Source: Lysobacterales bacterium (GTDB lineage: Bacteria > Pseudomonadota > Gammaproteobacteria > Xanthomonadales > Xanthomonadaceae). Taken from it: DNA of 64,000 nucleotides. Below the pieces are notes generated by a model that was not told the DNA's origin, searched no databases, and was given only the letters and a program-made list of their open reading frames with translations. The stretch covers positions 62,001 to 126,000 of the forward strand of contig JADKCY010000006.1 in assembly GCA_016718605.1 (NCBI GenBank), read 5' to 3'. How positions within the stretch are numbered: position 1 is the stretch's first letter; each line of letters opens with the position of its first letter. This document shows, in pieces, positions 54,888 through 62,918 of the stretch. Made by a program: the position numbers and the translations under genes.

Positions 54888-55508
54888 TCAAGGTGTGGTG
54901 AGGCCAGCGACGGCGAAGCGAAGCAGTTTTTCGGCTGTCAGCCGACAGTGATCCTGCTCGTTGACGTTGGTTTGTCGCCGGATCAAACCAAAATCGGCCA
55001 TGGCATAGGTCAGCGAACCCGCGATGAAATCCAGTCGCCAGTAGAGCTCCTGACGCTCCAGCTGCGGAACGAAGATCTGAATCGCACGTGCAAATTCACG
55101 CAGTACGTGCCCATAGTTGTCGGATAGAAATTGGCGCAGACGTTCGTTTTTCTCAGCATAGGCGCGAGCAAGCATGCGGACAAACGCGCTACCGCCTTCG
55201 TGCTCTATCGATATTTCAAGCGCTGGACGGATGAACGCCGCCAACACCTTTTCCAGGGTGTTTTCGGGAAGTGACTGTGCCTGCTGTAGAGCCTTCATGC
55301 GGCGTTCGCTGAGATCATCCAGTCGACGCCGAAATACTTCGTTGATCAGATTGTCTTTGGAGCCAAAGTGATAGTTCACCGCAGCAATATTGACGTCTGC
55401 AAGGGTGGTCAGCTGGCGAAGCGAAGTGGAGGCAAAACCATGCTCGGCAAACAGCTGCTCCGCGCTGTTCAGTAATCGATCCTTGGTGGAGAACGCGACG
55501 ATGGTCAC
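54888..55508 (-). CDS. psrA: PsrA-like TetR-family regulator of fatty acid degradation
   Basis: 206 residues. The N-terminal helix-turn-helix (AEQLFAEHGFASTSLRQL...VNIAAVNYHFGSKDNLI) closely resembles PsrA of Pseudomonas, a long-chain-fatty-acid-responsive repressor of beta-oxidation genes. The C-terminal ligand domain is more divergent. The start is a GTG at 55508 with AAGGA seven bases upstream. A PsrA-consensus operator lies 17 bases before the start, so it should repress its own transcription and that of fadN-fadA, which follow on the same strand. Confidence 0.86.
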   Translation of the reverse strand: MTIVAFSTKDRLLNSAEQLFAEHGFASTSLRQLTTLADVNIAAVNYHFGSKDNLINEVFRRRLDDLSERRMKALQQAQSLPENTLEKVLAAFIRPALEISIEHEGGSAFVRMLARAYAEKNERLRQFLSDNYGHVLREFARAIQIFVPQLERQELYWRLDFIAGSLTYAMADFGLIRRQTNVNEQDHCRLTAEKLLRFAVAGLTTP

Positions 55509-55524
55509 CGGGTCATCCTTGTCT

Positions 55525-55538
55525 CAAACAAACGTTTG
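55525..55538. promoter_or_regulatory. PsrA-type operator upstream of psrA-fadN-fadA
   Basis: The sequence CAAACAAACGTTTG fits the published PsrA consensus G/CAAAC-N(2-4)-GTTTG/C exactly with a 4-base spacer. It also contains a perfect 10-bp palindrome (55529-55538). Its position just upstream of the psrA GTG start fits repression of the operon promoter, which itself is not obvious. Confidence 0.7.
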
Positions 55539-55653
55539 AAAGCCTAGGTCATTTTGGGCGCATTGGTCAAACAGGTCGCCGCCGGATACTTGACGAATGA
55601 CAGAGGATGCTTGCGATGTGTGCTGTAACTGCCGGTTTTTTGTCAGGAAGCGA

Positions 55654-55662
55654 TGCTAGAAT
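55654..55662 (+). promoter_or_regulatory. Candidate extended -10 promoter of ndk
   Basis: TGCTAGAAT is an extended -10 element (TGn before TAGAAT, five of six matches). The -35 region is poor, as is common for extended -10 promoters. Transcription would begin near 55669, about 40 bases before the ndk ATG. Confidence 0.5.
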
Positions 55663-55709
55663 ACGCAGCTCTGCCTCTTACCCAATCCAACCATCTTCAG
55701 GAGTTGCCC

Positions 55710-56135
55710 ATGGCGCTGGAACGCACGATTTCAATCATCAAGCCCGATGCTGTCGCCAAGAACGTGATCGGTGAAATCTATACACGCTTCGAAAAAGCTG
55801 GCCTGAAGGTCGTGGCTGCAAAGATGAAGCATCTGTCACGCAAGGAAGCTGAGGGTTTCTACGCCGTGCACCGTGAACGCCCTTTCTTCAACGCACTGGT
55901 TGAGTTCATGATTTCCGGTCCAGTGATGATCCAGGTGTTGGAGGGTGACAACGCCGTGTTGAAGAATCGCGATCTCATGGGCGCCACCAATCCGAAGGAA
56001 GCAGCCCCCGGCACTATTCGCGCTGACTTTGCTGAGTCCATTGACGCGAACGCAGTCCATGGCTCGGACAGCATTGAGAACGCGGCGATTGAAACCGCCT
56101 ACTTCTTCGCTGCTACTGAACTTTGTCCGCGTTGA
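55710..56135 (+). CDS. ndk: Nucleoside diphosphate kinase
   Basis: Equalises nucleoside triphosphate pools through a phosphohistidine. 141 residues from the ATG at 55710, preceded by AGGAG; the upstream 19 codons are not family-like. Visible are ERTISIIKPDAVAKN, the ATN/NPKEA loop and the active-site His in ANAVHGSDSIENAAIE (about residue 117). It starts the ndk-rlmN-pilF-rodZ block. Confidence 0.97.
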   Translation: MALERTISIIKPDAVAKNVIGEIYTRFEKAGLKVVAAKMKHLSRKEAEGFYAVHRERPFFNALVEFMISGPVMIQVLEGDNAVLKNRDLMGATNPKEAAPGTIRADFAESIDANAVHGSDSIENAAIETAYFFAATELCPR

Positions 56136-56157
56136 ACTGGCTTAGGAAATTGCCCGC

Positions 56158-57312
56158 GTGAGCGACCCGGCTGCGCCTACTCGCATCAACCTGCTCGATT
56201 TGGATCGGGTAGGGATGGAGAATTTCTTCGAGCACACACTCGGAGAAAAGCGCTTCCGTGCGCATCAAGTTATGAAGTGGATCTATCACCGCTATGTCAC
56301 CGCGTTCGAGGACATGACGGATCTCGGCAAAGTGCTTCGCGAAAAACTCGCGCAGCATGCCGAAGTGGTTCCACCCAATATCCTGCTTGACAAGCCTTCA
56401 TCGGATGGCACTCACAAGTGGTTGCTGGGTATGGACGGCAAGAACGCGATCGAAGCCGTCTACATTCCCGACAAGGGCCGCGGCACCTTGTGCGTTTCAA
56501 GTCAGGTTGGTTGTGGGCTGAACTGCCAGTTTTGCTCAACCGCAACGCAAGGCTTTAATCGAAACCTGTCGTCGGCTGAAATTATCGGTCAATGCTGGGT
56601 TGCCGCTCGTCATCTTGGCAATGTTCCGCACCACCAGCGCAGGCTCACCAACGTCGTCATGATGGGGATGGGAGAGCCACTGTTGAATTTCGACAACGTG
56701 GTGCGTGCGATGTCGGTGATGCGGGACGACAACGGTTTCGGATTAGCGAACAAGCGAGTCACGTTGTCGACAGCCGGCTTGGTTCCGATGATTGATCGAC
56801 TTGCCGAGGAATCGGATGTGTCGCTTGCGGTCTCCCTGCATGCACCCAACGATGAACTTCGGACGGAGTTGGTGCCGCTCAACAAGAAATATCCGATTGC
56901 CGAGTTGATGGCCTCCTGCGTTCGCTACGCGCTGCGCAAAAAGCGTCAATCCATCACCTTCGAATACACCTTGATGAAAGGGGTAAATGATCAGCCGGAG
57001 CATGCACGTCAGTTGGCCAAAGTCATGCGTAAGTTCTCCAATGCGGTGCAGTACGCGGATGCCGCCAAGGTCAATTTGATTCCGTTCAATCCCTTTCCTG
57101 GTACGCGCTTTGAGCGCACGGAGGAATCAGAAGTGCGTGCGTTCCAGAAGATATTGTTGGATGCGCAGGTTCTGACGATGGTTCGCCGCACGCGTGGTGA
57201 CGACATTGACGCCGCTTGCGGGCAGTTGAAAGGTCAAGTGGTTGACCGCACACGACGACAGGCTGATTTCAAGCGACTTCAAAACGGATTGCCTGACCAT
57301 GCCGCGGCTTGA
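56158..57312 (+). CDS. rlmN: 23S rRNA (adenine2503-C2)/tRNA methyltransferase RlmN
   Basis: A radical SAM enzyme that methylates A2503 of 23S rRNA and A37 of some tRNAs. 384 residues from a GTG at 56158, preceded by AGGAA. The 4Fe-4S cluster Cys are Cys119, Cys123 and Cys126 in CGLNCQFCSTA. The methyl-carrying Cys lies near the C-terminus in GDDIDAACGQL. MMGMGEPLLN is also typical. It overlaps pilF by 14 bases. Confidence 0.96.
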   Translation: MSDPAAPTRINLLDLDRVGMENFFEHTLGEKRFRAHQVMKWIYHRYVTAFEDMTDLGKVLREKLAQHAEVVPPNILLDKPSSDGTHKWLLGMDGKNAIEAVYIPDKGRGTLCVSSQVGCGLNCQFCSTATQGFNRNLSSAEIIGQCWVAARHLGNVPHHQRRLTNVVMMGMGEPLLNFDNVVRAMSVMRDDNGFGLANKRVTLSTAGLVPMIDRLAEESDVSLAVSLHAPNDELRTELVPLNKKYPIAELMASCVRYALRKKRQSITFEYTLMKGVNDQPEHARQLAKVMRKFSNAVQYADAAKVNLIPFNPFPGTRFERTEESEVRAFQKILLDAQVLTMVRRTRGDDIDAACGQLKGQVVDRTRRQADFKRLQNGLPDHAAA

Positions 57313-58051
57313 AATCTTGTTGCTGATGCTGCTCGTCGGCTGTGCCAGCGGTGGCGCGACCGTTCGCAGTGACTCCAAATCGTCGGTGGCGGTCCAGAAC
57401 AACATTCAGATGGGACGCGCGTATCTGGAGCGCGACCAACTCGATATGGCGCTGGAAAAGCTGTCGCGAGCCTTGGAGCTCGACCCCCGTGCGGTGGATG
57501 CGCATACGTTGATCGCTGTGCTCTACGAGCGAATCGAGCGGGTAAGTCGCGCGGAGGAGCACTATCGTCGCGCTGTTGAGCTCCTCCCGGAATCCGGCGC
57601 TGAAAACAACAATCTCGGGCAATTTCTTTGTCGGTCAGGTCGCTTCGAAGAGGCTCAATCGCGTTTTAAGATCGCGATGGACGACCCGTTCTACAAGACC
57701 CCCGGGCTGCTGTACATGAATGCTGGTGTTTGTGCATTCGAAGCAGGAGATTTGTCGCTCGCAGAACAGCACATGCGCAAGGCGTTGCAGTTCGATGCAA
57801 CCAATAGCCGTTTGCTTCTCGCCATGGCGAAGCTTGCGTTCAAACAGGAGCAGCCGCTGAAAGCCAGAGCTTTCCTTCAGCGGTTCGAAGAGCAGGGCGT
57901 ATCAAGTCCAGAAGCACTGCAATTGGGTGCCAACGTTGAAGCCTCACTCGGGGATGCGGAGGCTTCTGCGCGATATGTCGAAAAGCTACGTACGGAATTT
58001 CCCGATTTCACACCGTCCAATGCGTTCCAGGGGGAGCCAGAGACGCCATGA
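57299..58051 (+). CDS. pilF: Type IV pilus biogenesis lipoprotein PilF/PilW
   Basis: An outer-membrane lipoprotein pilotin that helps the secretin PilQ to assemble. 250 residues from the ATG at 57299. The signal peptide ends in the lipobox LVGC (Cys15), and the mature part has several TPR repeats (LERDQLDMALEKLSRALELD, EEHYRRAVELLPESGAENN, LLYMNAGVCAFEAGD...). It sits between rlmN and rodZ with overlaps at both ends, as in Pseudomonas and Xanthomonas. It supports, with the PilH-like gene, that the organism makes type IV pili. Confidence 0.93.
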   Translation: MPRLEILLLMLLVGCASGGATVRSDSKSSVAVQNNIQMGRAYLERDQLDMALEKLSRALELDPRAVDAHTLIAVLYERIERVSRAEEHYRRAVELLPESGAENNNLGQFLCRSGRFEEAQSRFKIAMDDPFYKTPGLLYMNAGVCAFEAGDLSLAEQHMRKALQFDATNSRLLLAMAKLAFKQEQPLKARAFLQRFEEQGVSSPEALQLGANVEASLGDAEASARYVEKLRTEFPDFTPSNAFQGEPETP

Positions 58052-58971
58052 ACTACCCACACACGGACAGACCAACACCTAGCGAGCATTCTCAGCAATC
58101 GCTGGGGGACAGACTTCGGGAGCGCCGCGAGTCGCTTGGCTTGAGTCTTAACCAAGTTGCAGAAAAATTGCGTTTGCGTCAGCAATTGATCGAGCAACTT
58201 GAAGCAGGTCAGTTGGACCTGCTGGGTGCCACCGTTTATGTGAGAGGCTACTTAAGTTCGTATTTGAAGTTGCTCGGCATGCCCATGATGCTGGTGGAGC
58301 AGTCGATCGGCTCGACCGTCTCATCTCACGAGGTCGTTCCGCCGGTGCTGTCGGCCCCTGTTGTTCGCCGGACCCGCTTTGGCTTGGAACGCCTAGTGCG
58401 GCGTACCGGACATGTTTTTTTGACGGCTGCGATCGTCGTTCCGGTCATTTGGCTTGCCAGCTACGGCCAGTTACCCTCCCGAAAAGCGGAAATTACGCCC
58501 TTGGAAGTGGCTGTGCCCGCCGCTGACGTGGACGCTTCGGTGACTTCCCTTGCAGCGGCGGCGACTTCGGCTCCCAACTCGCCTTCGACAATTCCGTACC
58601 GTGCGGAGAGCTTTCCGGTGATGGCATCTTTGACGCCAACCTTGTCCTCGCCGGTAACAGAGCTAATTGACGACGGCGCGCCGGAAAGTGCAGATGGTTT
58701 TTCAGCGCCGGAACTGGTGCTGAACGTCATCGACGACAGTTGGGTAGAGCTTCGTGATACGGCGGGTGACGTGGTAGATATGGGGGTGTTTCGTGCGGGT
58801 TCCCAGCATCGTTATGAGATACAACCGGGGTTCCGACTTGCTTTGGGAAATGCCAGCGGCGTTGAAGTTCGACTGAACGGGAACGTGCTTGATGTCACGC
58901 CTTATCAACGCGCTAACGTGGCGAGATTTACACTACGGGAAGACGGCATCGACAAGCCCGCTGGAGGCTAA
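58048..58971 (+). CDS. rodZ: Cytoskeletal protein RodZ
   Basis: Links MreB to the cell wall elongation machinery. 307 residues: an N-terminal Cro/CI-type helix-turn-helix (LGDRLRERRESLGLSLNQVA..., about 20-85), a transmembrane helix (about 125-142), a Ser/Thr/Ala/Pro-rich periplasmic linker, and the C-terminal DUF4115 domain (VLNVIDDSWVELRDTAGDVV). It starts within the pilF stop (ATGA). In relatives ispG and hisS come next; here yfgM follows after 65 bases. Confidence 0.93.
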   Translation: MNYPHTDRPTPSEHSQQSLGDRLRERRESLGLSLNQVAEKLRLRQQLIEQLEAGQLDLLGATVYVRGYLSSYLKLLGMPMMLVEQSIGSTVSSHEVVPPVLSAPVVRRTRFGLERLVRRTGHVFLTAAIVVPVIWLASYGQLPSRKAEITPLEVAVPAADVDASVTSLAAAATSAPNSPSTIPYRAESFPVMASLTPTLSSPVTELIDDGAPESADGFSAPELVLNVIDDSWVELRDTAGDVVDMGVFRAGSQHRYEIQPGFRLALGNASGVEVRLNGNVLDVTPYQRANVARFTLREDGIDKPAGG

Positions 58972-59036
58972 TCGAAAGTCTGTTCAATTCAGGGTGGTGA
59001 TAGCCATCGGTCGATGAGTCAATTGGGAAGACATGC

Positions 59037-59693
59037 ATGTCCTTGGAAATGATGGATGAACATGAACGCGGTGAGCGCGTTCGTCGTTGGTTGCACGACA
59101 ACTCAGGGTCTCTGCTGGGCGGTATTGCTGCGGGCCTGTTGTGCTTCTTCGGATGGCAATGGTGGCAGGATTCCAGTTTGCAGGCAGTGCAGGCCGCAGC
59201 CACCGATTTTCGCGCCCTGTCCGATGCCGCCGAGCGCAAGGATGTCGAGCTGATCGATACGCTTAGCAAGTCACTAAAGGACAATCATCCAGAGACCGCG
59301 TTTTCCGCGATGGCACAGATGCAACTAGCGGCGACTCGTTTGGCCGCCAATGATATCGACGGCGCCCTTCAGGCACTGGAGACGGCCGAGAACACAGCTC
59401 AGAATCCGAACTTGAAAGCGCTTGCGAGACTGCGCATCGCGCGCGTTCAACTGGCGGCTGGTCGAGCCGACGATGCGCTTGTATCAGTCGGCACATTGCC
59501 TGCAGCCTTCCGAGGAATCGCTGACGAGGTAAGAGGTGACGCGTTGTTGGCTTCCGGTCAGCGTGAAGAAGCGATCAAGGCCTACGAGGACGCGTTGACT
59601 CATCTTGATCCCGGTGCACCTACGCGAGGGATGGTCCAACTGAAACTGGATGATGTTGGTGCCGTGACTGATGTCTTGGCAGGAAAATCCTGA
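59037..59693 (+). CDS. yfgM: YfgM/AncA-like periplasmic chaperone-associated protein
   Basis: 218 residues with a short N-terminal cytoplasmic part (about 1-24), one transmembrane helix (LLGGIAAGLLCFFGWQWW) and a periplasmic TPR-like domain (family TPR_21). E. coli YfgM binds the SecYEG-PpiD translocon assembly. The next gene, bamB, overlaps its stop by one base (TGATG), the conserved yfgM-bamB pair. Confidence 0.92.
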   Translation: MSLEMMDEHERGERVRRWLHDNSGSLLGGIAAGLLCFFGWQWWQDSSLQAVQAAATDFRALSDAAERKDVELIDTLSKSLKDNHPETAFSAMAQMQLAATRLAANDIDGALQALETAENTAQNPNLKALARLRIARVQLAAGRADDALVSVGTLPAAFRGIADEVRGDALLASGQREEAIKAYEDALTHLDPGAPTRGMVQLKLDDVGAVTDVLAGKS

Positions 59694-60850
59694 TGCGTGC
59701 TTTTTTGCTTTGCCTTTGTATTTCGGTTCTAACAATGACGGCGTGCTCCTCGTCGCGCAGTAGCAAGCGCGAAAATGTTGCGCCGCCAACGGAACTGACG
59801 GAGTTTGCTCCACAGGTTTCGGTTCGCGAATTGTGGACTGCCAACGTGGGTGATGGCGAAGGCAAAATCGGCTTGCGTCTGCGTGCAGCGATCGACAACA
59901 GGACCGTCTTTACGGCAGATCCAAGCGGTCGCGTTCAAGCGTTGGATTTGGACTCGGGTCGGACGCTATGGCAGCGCGATACCGACGTTCGTTTGTCGGC
60001 GTCACCTGCGGCGGCAGAAGCCAACTTGATTGTTGGGACGCTTGACGGTCTCGTTTTGGCGCTAAATCCCGACAATGGTGAGGAGCGTTGGCGGGCTAAG
60101 GTGTCATCCGAGGTCATCACGGCGGCGGGCATTTCGCGTGGGCTGGTGGTTGTTCGTGCCAACGATGGTCGTGTGTTCGCCTTCTCTGCGACAGACGGAG
60201 AACGCCGTTGGGTCTACGACCGTGGTATCCCTTCACTCACGTTGAGGGGAAATTCGGTTCCGGCCATTGCGGATGGCCGCGTCTATATCGGATATGACGG
60301 CGGCCAGATCGTCGCACTGAACCTTGAAACCGGTGTGCAGGTGTGGGAGCAAGTCGTTGCAGTCGGCGAAGGGCGGACTGAATTGGACCGCATGGTGGAC
60401 GTTGATGGCGCGATTGCGGTTGATGGCTCCCAGATATTTGCAGCCAGTTTTCGCGGGCAGGCGGTTGCGATAGACGGCGCGTCGGCGCGGCCGATCTGGA
60501 ACCGGGAGATTTCAACCTACGCTGGTTTGACACTGGTCGCGGGACAGTTGATTACGGTAGACGATCAAGGAACGGTATGGGCCTTGGATCGCCAAAGTGG
60601 ATCTGCAATGTGGAAGCAGGATGCGTTGGCGCATCGTTGGCTGAGTGCCCCTGCAGTTCAATCGGGATTTGCTTTGGTCGGCGACTTGGAAGGGTATGTT
60701 CATTGGCTGAGTCTGGCAGATGGTAGCTTGGCTGCGCGTGCGCAAGTTGGCGATGATCCAGTCCTTGGCACGCCGGTCGTCAGCGCAGATGGCGTTGCCG
60801 TTGTGGTAGGTGGTTCTGGGCGAATTGCAGCTTTCAGGATTGAGAACTGA
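59693..60850 (+). CDS. bamB: Outer membrane protein assembly factor BamB
   Basis: A lipoprotein of the BAM complex that inserts outer-membrane beta-barrel proteins. 385 residues. The signal peptide ends in the lipobox TMTAC (Cys18). The mature part is an eight-bladed beta-propeller with repeated Trp-rich blades (DLDSGRTLWQRDTDV, NPDNGEERWRAKV, LETGVQVWEQVV, DRQSGSAMWKQDAL). It overlaps yfgM by one base. Confidence 0.96.
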   Translation: MRAFLLCLCISVLTMTACSSSRSSKRENVAPPTELTEFAPQVSVRELWTANVGDGEGKIGLRLRAAIDNRTVFTADPSGRVQALDLDSGRTLWQRDTDVRLSASPAAAEANLIVGTLDGLVLALNPDNGEERWRAKVSSEVITAAGISRGLVVVRANDGRVFAFSATDGERRWVYDRGIPSLTLRGNSVPAIADGRVYIGYDGGQIVALNLETGVQVWEQVVAVGEGRTELDRMVDVDGAIAVDGSQIFAASFRGQAVAIDGASARPIWNREISTYAGLTLVAGQLITVDDQGTVWALDRQSGSAMWKQDALAHRWLSAPAVQSGFALVGDLEGYVHWLSLADGSLAARAQVGDDPVLGTPVVSADGVAVVVGGSGRIAAFRIEN

Positions 60851-61301
60851 GCTAGTGCATGGGCGCATGCTCGTTTAGTCTGCGTTGCGTTGGCGTCTTT
60901 CGCCGTAATGAAGCGATCGTGAGCCTCAATTATTGAGGCGACACCAGCGGCTGCCGGAATGTTGCGAGCTAGCTGATTTGTGTTTAGGCAGAACGCAGCA
61001 AGCGATTTCTGGTGCGTACTGAGGCGAACGCCATGGCTTCATCTGATGATCGGGACCCGCCCGGAGCGCGGGTTAAAAAAGCAGTCGTTAGCATTGGCTG
61101 CCTGTCTGGCGCCTTTGCTGAATTCACGCATGGTTGAATCATGTGATTGAATGCACGCTGCGAGATCGCGCCATATTGGGCACGAAAAGTGCGTTGATAG
61201 GTTCAGGATGCTTCGCGTTATCCCACCGTATTCTGGGCTTCTGCCCCACAAATGCCCCGATTCGTTCGGGGTGCACCTGAAACTCCTCATGTGAGGTGAG
61301 C
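60851..61301. other. Gene-free stretch between bamB and der
   Basis: About 450 bases with no convincing gene on either strand. Notable are a near-perfect inverted repeat GCCTCAATTATTGAGGC (60922-60938), a G/C-rich hairpin near 61053-61073 without a T-tract in the right place, and a small hairpin near 61253-61270 (CCCCGA...TCGGGG). The last 20 bases hold the der ribosome-binding site within a possible CCTC/GAGG hairpin. In many relatives these two genes are only a few bases apart, so a lost or moved gene, or a regulatory RNA, is possible. Confidence 0.4.
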
Positions 61302-62714
61302 GTGTTACCTCTGGTTGCTTTGGTCGGTCGTCCCAATGTGGGTAAATCGACACTATTCAATGCGTTGACCCGAACGCGCGACGCATTGGTCGCGGACCAA
61401 CCTGGCCTTACTCGCGACCGGCAATACGGCGTATGTCGTTTGGCGGAACGCCGCCCCTTCATGGTGATTGACACCGGGGGCTTGGGTAGCGGTGAAGGTG
61501 GACTTGCCGGTTTAGCTGAGACCCAGTCTTGGTCAGCAGTCGATGAGGCTGTCGCAATCCTCTTCGTGGTTGATGCGCGCGCGGGGCTCACCCCTGACGA
61601 CTTCGAAATTCTGGCTCGTTTGCGCCGCCAGAATAAGCCCCTCATTTTGCTGGTCAACAAAATTGATGGCGTTGATGAACCTTCGGCGATGGCTGAGTTC
61701 TCGCGGCTAGGGATCGCCGATGTGTTCGGATTGGTGGCCTCTAGTGGAAGAGGTATTGCGCATGTACTTTCCCGCTTGCTTGGCTTGTTGCCCGAGCAGC
61801 AGGAGAACGAAGCGTCTTTGGACCCAGCCATTGAAGGCCATGATCGCCTGCGCCTTGCGATTGTCGGACGTCCCAACGTTGGCAAGTCGACGTTGGTCAA
61901 CCGCCTGCTGGGCGAAGATCGGGTGTTGGCATCGGATGTGCCCGGAACGACTCGAGATTCGATCGCCGTCGACTTGGATCGAGATGGGAAACGCTATCGC
62001 TTGATTGACACCGCTGGCATCCGGCGGCGTGCGCGTGTGGACGAAGCCGTTGAGAAGTTCAGCGTGTTGAAATCATTGCAGTCAATTGAGCAGTCTCAGG
62101 TTGTGGTTTTCCTGCTGGACGCCAGTGAGGGCGTCACGGATCAAGACGCGACCGTGCTTGGGCATGTGCTGAATGCCCACCGTGCGCTAGTGATTGCGGT
62201 CAATAAGTGGGATGGCCTCAGTGCCTATCAACGCGAACAGTGCAAGGCCGATTTGGAGCGCAAACTTCAGTTCGTCGAATATGCACCGATCATCACCATC
62301 TCCGCCAAGCACGGCACTGGAATGCGTGAGCTCTTTCGTGCGGTGCATCGCTCCTTTGAATCGGCTTATCGGGTGCTCGGCACATCGGAGATCAATCGTG
62401 CCCTTGAAGCTGCGTTTGAGAGCTTCCAGCCGCCGCTGGTCAACGGTCATGTTGCGAAGCTGCGTTATGCCCATTCAGGGGGACAGAATCCGCCGACCAT
62501 CGTGATTCATGGTAGCCGCCTGCGGACGTTGCCGGACAGCTACAAGCGTTATCTCGAGAATTTTTTCCGAAAGCGATTTAAGTTGGTTGGTACACCGATC
62601 AGACTGGAATTCCGCGAGGGCGAGAATCCCTACAAGGACAAGCCGCGTGACGCGCCGAGCGAGCGCCAAGTGCGTCGCCATAAGCGCATGCTGAGGCATG
62701 TCAAGGGCAAATAG
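61302..62714 (+). CDS. der: Ribosome biogenesis GTPase Der
   Basis: Two tandem GTPase domains act in 50S subunit maturation. 470 residues. GxxxxGKS P-loops are present twice (GRPNVGKST near residue 9 and near residue 190), each with DxxG and NKxD motifs, followed by a KH-like C-terminal domain (NPPTIVIHGSRLRTLPDSYK). The start is a GTG. The one at 61302 (MLPLVALVGRP) is preferred over one at 61296 because GAGG lies five bases upstream. Confidence 0.95.
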   Translation: MLPLVALVGRPNVGKSTLFNALTRTRDALVADQPGLTRDRQYGVCRLAERRPFMVIDTGGLGSGEGGLAGLAETQSWSAVDEAVAILFVVDARAGLTPDDFEILARLRRQNKPLILLVNKIDGVDEPSAMAEFSRLGIADVFGLVASSGRGIAHVLSRLLGLLPEQQENEASLDPAIEGHDRLRLAIVGRPNVGKSTLVNRLLGEDRVLASDVPGTTRDSIAVDLDRDGKRYRLIDTAGIRRRARVDEAVEKFSVLKSLQSIEQSQVVVFLLDASEGVTDQDATVLGHVLNAHRALVIAVNKWDGLSAYQREQCKADLERKLQFVEYAPIITISAKHGTGMRELFRAVHRSFESAYRVLGTSEINRALEAAFESFQPPLVNGHVAKLRYAHSGGQNPPTIVIHGSRLRTLPDSYKRYLENFFRKRFKLVGTPIRLEFREGENPYKDKPRDAPSERQVRRHKRMLRHVKGK

Positions 62715-62918
62715 CTTTTCAGTGACACTGATTCGCCATTGGGTTCGCATCTATGTCGCGCCTGCAATCCGTTGCTGGCCGACCCAAACCGCGGGGTGTG
62801 ACAAGGCAAGTTCCAAGTCATGCCGCGCGCATCCATCATGGCGCGATGAACGGACACGTATAGATTGTTTGGCCGTTCTTCTTTGGATCGCACATAACGA
62901 CGATGGGGAGGTCTTCCG

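Noticed and set aside
61050..61082. G/C-rich hairpin followed by TTAAAAAA as a terminator
   Set aside because: The downstream run is A rather than T on the plus strand, and on the minus strand the T-run would come before the stem, so neither strand has a proper intrinsic terminator.
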